Made by a program: the position numbers and the translations under genes
The notes under the pieces: generated by a model
What the model saw: only the letters and a program-made list of their open reading frames with translations
Told to the model about the DNA's origin: nothing
Database searches by the model: none
Part shown: positions 1-5,501 of the stretch, piece by piece
Layout: each line of letters opens with the position of its first letter
Position numbering within the stretch: position 1 is the first letter of the stretch
NCBI GenBank assembly: GCA_015490475.1
Contig: WFXT01000219.1
Span: 1 to 7,510 of the forward strand
Length of the DNA stretch: 7,510 nucleotides
Source of the DNA: Bacteroidota bacterium
GTDB lineage: Bacteria; Bacteroidota; Bacteroidia; JAADEI01
Direction of reading: 5' to 3'

Positions 1-20
1 CCCCGTAAAGATGGTGGGAT

Positions 21-275
21 ATGCTTTATGACCTGCGACAGGACCCGTGCATCAGTAAAGCATTGGCATTGATACGTGTTGGTTCTTATGAAGCAGCCAA
101 GGATGAATTAGTAATCGCATATGGAAAGGCGTATATGCAGGGTAATGTATTTACAGGCAAGAGGATTCTGGAAGCAATAGTTTATCTCACGTGGCATGTG
201 AAAAGAGATAGAAGGATCAGACACAGTGTTTACAGACGTGTTTATAGAACTTTGTTTGATTGCGAACCAGAATAA
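21..275 (+). CDS. Hypothetical 84-residue basic helical protein
   Basis: I do not recognise this protein. It encodes 84 residues, probably mostly alpha-helical. Residues about 11-40 have a helix-turn-helix pattern with small residues at regular places (ALALIRVGSYEAAKDEL), loosely like one tetratricopeptide-type hairpin. The C-terminal third is strongly basic (KRDRRIRH, RRVYR). There is no signal peptide and no full membrane segment. An in-frame TAA at 6-8 shows that the frame does not extend further left, so the ATG at 21 is the first possible start. A weak purine-rich stretch (GGTGGG, 13-18) precedes it closely. The gene converges on the permease with 6 bp between stop codons. It could be a genuine small gene or the remnant of a longer one. 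The compact packing and absence of a competing frame favour a real gene, but its function is unknown. Confidence 0.5.
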   Translation: MLYDLRQDPCISKALALIRVGSYEAAKDELVIAYGKAYMQGNVFTGKRILEAIVYLTWHVKRDRRIRHSVYRRVYRTLFDCEPE

Positions 276-281
276 GTTTAA

Positions 282-1505
282 TCAGCGTCTCAATTGCCCC
301 CATCGCAATGCCTCTGATGGCGTTCGCAGTTTATAGAACATTGAAGCCACAAGCAATAACACGATAACCCAGAGAATAACTCCTAAATTGGTCATAAGGA
401 TATTGAAAGCATCAAGCTTGATAGGAACATAGGGAACATAATATGCTTCCTCAGGTAATTTAATGAACTTAAATTTAATTTGCAGTAATGCAAGTCCAAG
501 AGCAACAAGATTACCAATAAGCGTACCCACAATAAGGAGCCATACACCGATGGCTACAAGCAGTTTTCTTATTAATCCGGCGGTGGCACCAATTGCAGAT
601 AGCATAGCAATCATGGGAGTTCGCTCAAGGAGAAAAGTTATTAGTACACTGAACAGGTTAACAACACTCACTATAATAAGCAAGCCAATGAGCACCATTT
701 TATTAGTTTCATGAAGGTTAAGCCAGTCAAACAAATTGGGATTGAGTTCTCTGTTACTGAAGACATAAAATTCAAAAGGAACTATTTCCAGTAGTTGCTC
801 CTGTACAAGAGCCTCAACGAGCCAATCGGTCAAATAGATTTTATATCCCGAAACCATAAGTTCGTCCCATCCAAGAATCATTTGAACCGTTGAAAGAGGC
901 ATAAACACTACGACATCGTCATATTCTTTTAACCCCGTATGATAAATACCCACTACAGTAAATTCCTTAACACGCAATGGCCGATATGAGAAGAACACCC
1001 TCACTTTATTGCCGATATGGATATTCAGTTTGCGAGCCAACGTGCGGGAAATCACTATTTCCGTTCCTTGTTTTGCCCATCTACCTTCTTCTAACAAGCT
1101 TTCTTCCATTTGAGGAGGCATACTGTCCTGTGCCTCTACTACAACACCCTCAAGATATTTGCCAAATGTTAGCAGAGCAGGTTTCATTATAAAGGGTGTA
1201 AAAAATGTAACCAATTTATTATTTTGGAGCCACTGTTCAACATTTTTATTGCGTTGTATGGCGGGAGGTTCTAAGGAACGTGCAGATGCTGAATAAGACC
1301 GAATCTGTAAATGCCCCTGCAAGAGGAATAAATGCCTGTATATGTTATCTTTGAAACCATCAACAATAGCGGTTGCAAGCACAATGACAGTGATGGATAT
1401 GGCAATAACAGCAATTCCTGTCCGCAAAATGAAGCGGACCGCCTGTGTCAAGGAGGAACGCCACAGCCTCCAACCCATCCACAATGCTAAAAACCACTGG
1501 TTCAT
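282..1505 (-). CDS. FtsX/LolC-LolE-type ABC transporter permease
   Basis: Inner-membrane permease subunit of an ABC transporter of the MacB/FtsX/LolCDE superfamily. Members use ATP hydrolysis in a separate subunit for lipoprotein release or for mechanical work in the envelope. With the chosen start the protein has 407 residues, the usual size for the LolC/E group. The layout is classical: one N-terminal membrane helix (about 28-50, with the AIVDGFKD boundary typical of LolC/E), a large periplasmic domain (about 51-268), then three membrane helices (about 269-295, 316-341, 371-391). The cytoplasmic coupling segment LLERTPMIAMLSAIGATAG (292-310) and the YYVPYVPI motif (355-362) before the last helix are LolC/E hallmarks. 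The frame remains open to 1622, but the extra 39 residues resemble nothing in the family and run into the divergent gene, so the ATG at 1505 is preferred. No ATPase or partner permease is present in the window, so the substrate cannot be assigned. Lipoprotein trafficking is the best guess. Confidence 0.88.
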   Translation of the reverse strand: MNQWFLALWMGWRLWRSSLTQAVRFILRTGIAVIAISITVIVLATAIVDGFKDNIYRHLFLLQGHLQIRSYSASARSLEPPAIQRNKNVEQWLQNNKLVTFFTPFIMKPALLTFGKYLEGVVVEAQDSMPPQMEESLLEEGRWAKQGTEIVISRTLARKLNIHIGNKVRVFFSYRPLRVKEFTVVGIYHTGLKEYDDVVVFMPLSTVQMILGWDELMVSGYKIYLTDWLVEALVQEQLLEIVPFEFYVFSNRELNPNLFDWLNLHETNKMVLIGLLIIVSVVNLFSVLITFLLERTPMIAMLSAIGATAGLIRKLLVAIGVWLLIVGTLIGNLVALGLALLQIKFKFIKLPEEAYYVPYVPIKLDAFNILMTNLGVILWVIVLLLVASMFYKLRTPSEALRWGQLRR

Positions 1506-1551
1506 AAAACAACTGTTAAGATATGCTATTATTACGATATGGAGCGTGTGG
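1506..1551. promoter_or_regulatory. Short divergent intergenic region, permease/NamZ
   Basis: If the preferred starts are right, these 46 bp separate two divergent genes and must hold the 5' leaders and at least part of both promoters. The stretch is AT-rich, with TATGCT (1522-1527) and TATTAT (1527-1532) resembling a -10 hexamer on the + strand. I see no convincing -35 partner and no TAnnTTTG element on either strand. If NamZ starts further upstream, most of this stretch is coding. Confidence 0.35.
1541..1544 (+). promoter_or_regulatory. Candidate ribosome binding site for NamZ (GGAG)
   Basis: GGAG lies 7 nt before the ATG at 1552, an ideal spacing. It is the best Shine-Dalgarno match seen near any possible start of this gene and is the main reason for choosing 1552. 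Against it, the codons just upstream in the same frame encode a hydrophobic, signal-peptide-like stretch that this start would discard. Confidence 0.45.
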
Positions 1552-2637
1552 ATGGTTGGACAAAATGCAGTGATACCCGGTGCATGGCAAGTGAACGAAT
1601 ATTTGCCTTTTCTCCAGAACAAGCGTGTTGGAATAGTAATGAATCATGCTTCACTGGTCAATTCTGTCTTGCTTGTTGACACGCTTATTAATCTTGGCGT
1701 TAATGTGAAAAAGATATATGTTCCAGAGCACGGATTCACCGGGCGCGTGCCTCCCGGAGTTCCCGTAACAGATACGTCATACAGAAACATAAGAGTTGTT
1801 TCTGTGTATGGCAAAAACAAAGAATTTCCACCAGAATTACTTGATGGAATAGACATTCTCCTTTTTGACCTGCAGGATGTCGGAGTACGTGTATATACCT
1901 ATATCTCAACTATGTTTTATGCCATGGATGCATGTGCCCAGAGAGGCATTCCCATCATTGTTCTGGATAGGCCCAATCCAAATATCAATGTGGTTGATGG
2001 TCCCATTCTGAAAGATAGCAGTTTATATTCTTTTGTTGGCGTTGTACCAGTTCCTCTGTGCTACGGAATGACAATAGGAGAACTGGCACTGATGATTAAC
2101 AAAGAGAACTGGCTTCCCTCAAAGAAAAAAGTTAATCTTAAAGTAATTCCTATAAAAAATTACTCTCGCTCCACTATATACATGCCCCCTGTCCCACCTT
2201 CCCCTAATCTCGGGACACTTAGGGCAATACGCCTCTATCCAGTGCTTGTCCTTTTTGAAGGCAGCACATGGAGTGTAGGCAGAGGCACTGATTATCCCTT
2301 TGAATTAATTTGCTCAGAACAAACGAAGAATGCACCTTCTTGTTTTATGCGTCAAGGCAAACAATGTTGCGGGTTTTCTTTCCAATCTATCCCTATGGAT
2401 TCCCTACTTCAATGGGAACAACTTCCCTTCCATTGGGTGGTGCAGGCTTATCAGTGGCACATTGATAACATGCCTGATAGGAAATTTTTTAATTCTTATT
2501 TTGATAAGTTGACAGGCGACAGACAAGTGAGAATACTAATAGAGAAAGGAGGAGATGGTTCTTCTTTGAGAACCCTATGGTACAAGGACTTGCAAAAATT
2601 CAAACAAAAAAGTCAGAAATATTACCTCTACAAGTGA
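1552..2637 (+). CDS. namZ: NamZ-like exo-beta-N-acetylmuramidase (DUF1343, GH171)
   Basis: Probable peptidoglycan-recycling glycosidase. Characterised NamZ enzymes remove non-reducing-end N-acetylmuramic acid from cell-wall fragments. Numbered from the ATG at 1552 (361 residues), family blocks appear in order: KRVGIVMNHAS (24-34), the PEHGF motif (58-62) with its conserved Glu and His, VYGK (85-88), FDLQDVGVRVYTYIST (105-120), VLDRPNP (137-143), GMTIGELA (172-179), PPSPN (215-219), LFEG (234-237), SVGRGTDYPFE (241-251) and a C-terminal KYYLY tail. The segment between PFEL and the GKQCCG block (about 250-274) is shorter than I remember in Bacteroidota homologues. The start is uncertain. The frame is open back to an ATG at 1342, overlapping the permease. 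A CTG start at 1513 would add 13 codons and create a plausible signal peptide (RYAIITIWSVW core, possible cleavage after QNA). Export to the periplasm or outer membrane is usual for the family in Bacteroidota. The gene ends 5 bp from the convergent ferritin stop codon. Confidence 0.9.
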   Translation: MVGQNAVIPGAWQVNEYLPFLQNKRVGIVMNHASLVNSVLLVDTLINLGVNVKKIYVPEHGFTGRVPPGVPVTDTSYRNIRVVSVYGKNKEFPPELLDGIDILLFDLQDVGVRVYTYISTMFYAMDACAQRGIPIIVLDRPNPNINVVDGPILKDSSLYSFVGVVPVPLCYGMTIGELALMINKENWLPSKKKVNLKVIPIKNYSRSTIYMPPVPPSPNLGTLRAIRLYPVLVLFEGSTWSVGRGTDYPFELICSEQTKNAPSCFMRQGKQCCGFSFQSIPMDSLLQWEQLPFHWVVQAYQWHIDNMPDRKFFNSYFDKLTGDRQVRILIEKGGDGSSLRTLWYKDLQKFKQKSQKYYLYK

Positions 2638-2642
2638 TCTTT

Positions 2643-3134
2643 TTACTCTTCTCTGGCTCCTAATTGCCTGTCCAGCTCTAATATGGCAGCAAAATTGTCT
2701 CCTGCTTTTTCTAACAGTTCTACCATCCGAAGTGTTTGTTCCTCTTCCTCAACCTGTTCCTCAATAAACCAATGTAAAAACACCTGAGTTGGATAGTCTT
2801 TCTTTTCCTGCGCTAATTCATAAATCTGGTGAATATACTTAGACACTTTGCATTCATGATTATAGGCATCTTGAAAAGCTTCCAGTGGAGAACTCCATGC
2901 TTGCTTGGGTTCTTCAATTGGCTTTAAAATGACTTTCTCATTACGATCATTAATAAAGTCAAAGAATTTCATTGCATGTTCAACTTCCTCCTCAGCCTGA
3001 GCACGCATCCACTTAGCAAATCCTTTTAGATTTTCTCTTTCAAAATATGCAGCCATAGCAAGGTACAAGTAAGCCGCATGAAATTCCCTGTTCATTTGTG
3101 TGTTCAGTGCTTCCAGCAACTCTTTATCCATCAT
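2643..3134 (-). CDS. ftnA: Non-haem ferritin, FtnA type
   Basis: Iron-storage protein expected to form a 24-subunit cytoplasmic shell, oxidising Fe(II) and storing Fe(III) mineral. The 163 residues form a four-helix bundle plus a short C-terminal helix. Starting at the first Met of the MMDKELL pair reproduces E. coli FtnA numbering: ferroxidase ligands E17, E50, H53, E94, Q127 and E130, the accessory E49 and E126, Y24 and W122 are all in place. Position 52 is Glu, so the bacterioferritin haem-ligand Met is absent. The frame is open upstream to an ATG at 3188, but those 18 residues are not ferritin-like. AAGG sits directly against the first ATG (3132-3134) and 3 nt before the second (3129-3131), an unusually close Shine-Dalgarno, so initiation might occur at either Met. 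The gene is divergent from GAPDH across the control region and tail-to-tail with NamZ. Iron- or redox-responsive control is usual for the family, but no known operator is evident. Confidence 0.93.
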   Translation of the reverse strand: MMDKELLEALNTQMNREFHAAYLYLAMAAYFERENLKGFAKWMRAQAEEEVEHAMKFFDFINDRNEKVILKPIEEPKQAWSSPLEAFQDAYNHECKVSKYIHQIYELAQEKKDYPTQVFLHWFIEEQVEEEEQTLRMVELLEKAGDNFAAILELDRQLGAREE

Positions 3135-3156
3135 CCTTATGTGATTTAAATGTTTT

Positions 3157-3172
3157 TTAGTTGAAACACTAA
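3157..3172. repeat. Short dyad TTAGT-6-ACTAA in ferritin leader
   Basis: Perfect 5-bp inverted arms, TTAGT and ACTAA, separated by 6 bp, lying 23-38 bp upstream of the chosen ferritin ATG. It could be an operator half-site pair or a weak leader hairpin. In AT-rich DNA a dyad this short is also expected by chance. Confidence 0.2.
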
Positions 3173-3229
3173 TTTCCACGACAATCATTCCCCATTAGAT
3201 AAGTAAACAGAATTAAAGAACATATTACC

Positions 3230-3237
3230 TACCTTTG
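3230..3237 (+). promoter_or_regulatory. Bacteroidota-type -7 element (TACCTTTG) for GAPDH
   Basis: TACCTTTG is an exact match to the TAnnTTTG -7 consensus described for the primary sigma factor of Bacteroidota. It ends 18 bp before the GAPDH ATG, implying a leader of roughly a dozen bases. The companion -33 TTTG/TTG is not seen about 20 bp upstream, so only half of the promoter signature is present. Confidence 0.4.
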
Positions 3238-3245
3238 TAAACAAA
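3234..3245. repeat. Palindrome TTTGT-AA-ACAAA at the likely GAPDH start point
   Basis: Perfect 5-bp arms around a 2-bp centre, overlapping the end of the candidate -7 element and the expected transcription start. This is a position where a repressor could block initiation. It does not match the Rex (TTGTGAA...TTCACAA) or Crp consensus. It is short enough to be chance. Confidence 0.25.
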
Positions 3246-3247
3246 AC

Positions 3248-3251
3248 AAGG
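3248..3251 (+). promoter_or_regulatory. Ribosome binding site for GAPDH (AAGG)
   Basis: AAGG, extendable to AAGGTG, lies 4 nt before the ATG at 3256. This is rather close but consistent with that start, which also gives the canonical MIRVAINGFGRIGR N-terminus. Confidence 0.4.
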
Positions 3252-3255
3252 TGTT

Positions 3256-4260
3256 ATGATTCGCGTTGCCATAAATGGCTTTGGCAGAATAGGAAGAACT
3301 ACATTAAGAATCCTGTTGCAGCGAAATACGAACATTGAAGTTGTTGCAATTAATGACCTTGCCGATGGCGAAACTCTAGCACATCTCTTTAAATATGACT
3401 CTGTTCATGGAATTTATCCCGGGAAAGTAGAATATAAGGATGGATTTCTCGTAATTGACGATAGACGAATTTATCTACTATCAGAACCAGACCCAGCAAA
3501 ATTGCCATGGGATGAAATGGAAGTAGATATAGTGCTTGAATCAACGGGTAAGTTTAGAAGTAAAGAAGGGGCTGGCAAGCATCTGGATGCAGGTGCAAGA
3601 AAAGTAATCATCTCGGCTCCCGCAAAGGACGAAGACATCAAAATGGTGGTTCTTGGCGTCAACGAACACATCCTTGAACCAGAAGACAGAATAATCTCTA
3701 ATGCTTCTTGTACAACCAATTGCCTTGCCCCCATGGTCAAGGTTCTTGATGAAGAATTCGGTATTGAATATGGCTTAATGAATACTGTTCACGCCTATAC
3801 CGCCGACCAGCGTCTGCACGATGCACCACACAAGGATTTGCGTAGGGCACGAGCAGCAGCAACCAATATAGTTCCAACAAGTACTGGGGCAGCCAAAGCA
3901 GTAGGGAGAGTTCTTCCTCATCTAAAAGGTCGCCTCACTGGATTGGCTATGCGTGTTCCAGTTATTGATGGTTCCGTTACAGATTTTACGTGTGTATTGA
4001 AACAACCTGCCACTGTAGAAGCCATAAACAATGCCTTCAAGAAATATGCAGAAGGAGAACTAAAAGGAATCTTAGAATACTGCGAAGACCCAATTGTATC
4101 ATCGGATATAATCGGAAATCCACACTCGTGCATCTTTGATGCCCTCTCTACAATGGTAGTAGGCAACATGGTCAAAGTAGTGGGGTGGTATGACAACGAA
4201 TATGGTTATTCAACACGATTGGTTGACCTGATTGAATATGTAAGTAAGCTAAATGGGTAA
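3256..4260 (+). CDS. gap: NAD-dependent glyceraldehyde-3-phosphate dehydrogenase
   Basis: Cytoplasmic tetrameric glycolytic enzyme converting glyceraldehyde-3-phosphate, phosphate and NAD+ to 1,3-bisphosphoglycerate and NADH; reversible in gluconeogenesis. The 334 residues are full family length. The Rossmann nucleotide loop GFGRIGR is at 8-14. The Asp of AINDLAD (D34) favours NAD over NADP. ESTGKF is at 95-100. The catalytic Cys is C152 in ASCTTNC and the catalytic His is H179 in HAYTADQ. The phosphate-binding block TNIVPTSTGAAKA is at 203-215 and R233 lies in AMRVPV. The C-terminal WYDNEYGYS is at 311-319. The RRARAAATNIVP segment (196-207) resembles catabolic GapA-type enzymes. No residue is missing. 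The gene ends with tandem stops TAA TAG and is followed after 32 bp by phosphoglycerate kinase, the next glycolytic step, almost certainly on the same transcript. The upstream region holds a candidate Bacteroidota promoter. Confidence 0.97.
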   Translation: MIRVAINGFGRIGRTTLRILLQRNTNIEVVAINDLADGETLAHLFKYDSVHGIYPGKVEYKDGFLVIDDRRIYLLSEPDPAKLPWDEMEVDIVLESTGKFRSKEGAGKHLDAGARKVIISAPAKDEDIKMVVLGVNEHILEPEDRIISNASCTTNCLAPMVKVLDEEFGIEYGLMNTVHAYTADQRLHDAPHKDLRRARAAATNIVPTSTGAAKAVGRVLPHLKGRLTGLAMRVPVIDGSVTDFTCVLKQPATVEAINNAFKKYAEGELKGILEYCEDPIVSSDIIGNPHSCIFDALSTMVVGNMVKVVGWYDNEYGYSTRLVDLIEYVSKLNG

Positions 4261-4292
4261 TAGTTCAGGTATTCATAACTTGTTAAAATTTA

Positions 4293-5492
4293 ATGGTTGA
4301 GATGCAAAGGATAAAGCCATTGATGGATCATTTTGTAGTTCGGGGGGAACGTTATATAATGCGTGTCGATTTCAATGTTCCCTTAAAAGACGGAAAAGTT
4401 TTTGATGACACAAGAATCAAAAAGAGTCTTCCAGCAATAAAACACCTAATAGACAAAGGAGCCATTGTGATCCTACTTTCCCATCTTGGACGTCCCAAGG
4501 GCAAGGTGAAACCAGAATTTTCTTTAAGGCCCGTTGCCTCACACCTTTCCGTGCTTCTGCAACAAGAGGTCTTTTTTATTCCCTTCACGGAAGACAAAGA
4601 AATTCTGCATGAATACATTAAAGATGTATTGCCTGGGAGTGTTGTAATGCTTGAGAATGTAAGGTTTTATCCTGGTGAAACTCAAGGGGATGATAACCTT
4701 GCAGAAATGTGGGCTTCACTGGCAGACTTTTATGTTAACGAAGCCTTCGGTGTGTCCCATCGCAAGCATACTTCCGTATATCACTTACCATTAAAATTTC
4801 CTGTTGATAAAAGATTTGCCGGTCCACTATTACTGAAAGAGATTGAGGCAGGCCGTGAACTTCTGGAAGGAACATCCAGACCATATGTAGTAATAGCAGG
4901 GGGTGCTAAAATATCGGATAAAGTCAAGCTTCTGGAAAAACTTTTAAGTGAGGCGGACAAAGTTCTCATAGGAGGGGCAATGGCAACATGTTTTCTTAAA
5001 GCAAAAGGACTTAACGTAGGTAAATCGTTCTTTGAAGAAGAAGCAGTAAACTTAGCAGAACAACTACTTAAAGAATACGAAGACAAAATAGTATTACCTG
5101 TTGACGTAGTTATCACATTACCAAACAATAATATTTCAGAAGTTGCAGTCAGCAACGTCCCTGATGAAGGTTCAATAATGGACATAGGACATCGGACTGT
5201 GGAAGTGTGGAGACCATACTTGCTCAGTGCACAGCGTATTTTCTGGAACGGTCCTGTCGGAGTTTTTGAGGAAGAACCTTTCTCAAATGGAACAAAGAGC
5301 ATTTGTGACATTATTGCACAAGCACATCAGGAACAGGGAACATTTGTAGTTGTCGGCGGTGGGGACACAGCAGCAGCAGCAAATAAGTTCAGCATAAAAG
5401 ACAAAGTTTCACATGTTTCAACTGGTGGGGGAGCAATGCTAAAATTACTGGAAGCAGGAACCCTACCCGGAATTGAAGCTCTTTCAAAATAA
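4293..5492 (+). CDS. pgk: Phosphoglycerate kinase
   Basis: Monomeric cytoplasmic kinase transferring phosphate from 1,3-bisphosphoglycerate to ADP, the first ATP-yielding step of glycolysis. The 399 residues contain all diagnostic blocks. In the N-terminal substrate domain these are RVDFNVPL (24-31), SHLGRPKG (63-70), ENVRF (121-125) and NEAFGVSHRKHTS (149-161). In the C-terminal nucleotide domain these are GGAKISDK (203-210), WNGPVGVFE (318-326), GGGDTAAAANKF (355-366) and STGGGAMLKLLEAGTLPG (376-393). Three in-frame ATGs (4293, 4302, 4323) are possible starts. None has a well-spaced Shine-Dalgarno; AAAGGA at 4306-4311 would serve 4323 with 11 nt spacing. Family N-termini allow either the long or the short form, so the first 10 residues are uncertain. 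It is co-directional with GAPDH and probably co-transcribed. It converges on the polyprenyl synthase with 9 bp between stop codons. Confidence 0.96.
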   Translation: MVEMQRIKPLMDHFVVRGERYIMRVDFNVPLKDGKVFDDTRIKKSLPAIKHLIDKGAIVILLSHLGRPKGKVKPEFSLRPVASHLSVLLQQEVFFIPFTEDKEILHEYIKDVLPGSVVMLENVRFYPGETQGDDNLAEMWASLADFYVNEAFGVSHRKHTSVYHLPLKFPVDKRFAGPLLLKEIEAGRELLEGTSRPYVVIAGGAKISDKVKLLEKLLSEADKVLIGGAMATCFLKAKGLNVGKSFFEEEAVNLAEQLLKEYEDKIVLPVDVVITLPNNNISEVAVSNVPDEGSIMDIGHRTVEVWRPYLLSAQRIFWNGPVGVFEEEPFSNGTKSICDIIAQAHQEQGTFVVVGGGDTAAAANKFSIKDKVSHVSTGGGAMLKLLEAGTLPGIEALSK

Positions 5493-5501
5493 ATTTAGTA
5501 C

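Larger units (their letters stand above)
3135..3255. promoter_or_regulatory. Divergent control region between ferritin and GAPDH
   Basis: This is the largest non-coding stretch in the window (121 bp), AT-rich, and must contain the promoters of both flanking genes. It holds a TAnnTTTG element, two short dyads and a direct repeat GTAAACA (3203-3209 and 3237-3243, 34 bp apart). If the ferritin instead began at the ATG at 3188, the left half would be coding. That is unlikely given the family alignment. Confidence 0.6.

Noticed and set aside
2..31. Possible C-terminal end of an upstream gene (frame open from 2, TGA at 29-31)
   Set aside because: Only nine codons are visible, too few to support a coding call.
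1342..1551. N-terminal 70-codon extension of NamZ
   Set aside because: Most of it is antisense to the first membrane helix of the permease and resembles no NamZ N-terminus. Only the last dozen codons look like a possible signal peptide.
3135..3188. 18-residue N-terminal extension of the ferritin
   Set aside because: E. coli FtnA numbering of all ferroxidase residues is reproduced exactly from the Met at 3134, and the extension has no helix-A-like features.
4261..4292. GAPDH-PGK spacer as a possible terminator or promoter
   Set aside because: The 32 bp contain no stem-loop and no TAnnTTTG or -10/-35 pair. It is simply an intra-operon spacer.
4781..5311. A 176-codon open frame on the minus strand inside phosphoglycerate kinase
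   Set aside because: It lies wholly antisense to conserved PGK motifs, is very serine-rich with no family resemblance, and has no start signal. It is a shadow of PGK codon bias.
5366..5380. CAG/GCA trinucleotide run in PGK
   Set aside because: Only about four units, encoding the alanines of the conserved GGGDT-Ala block near the nucleotide site. It is coding sequence, not a meaningful microsatellite.
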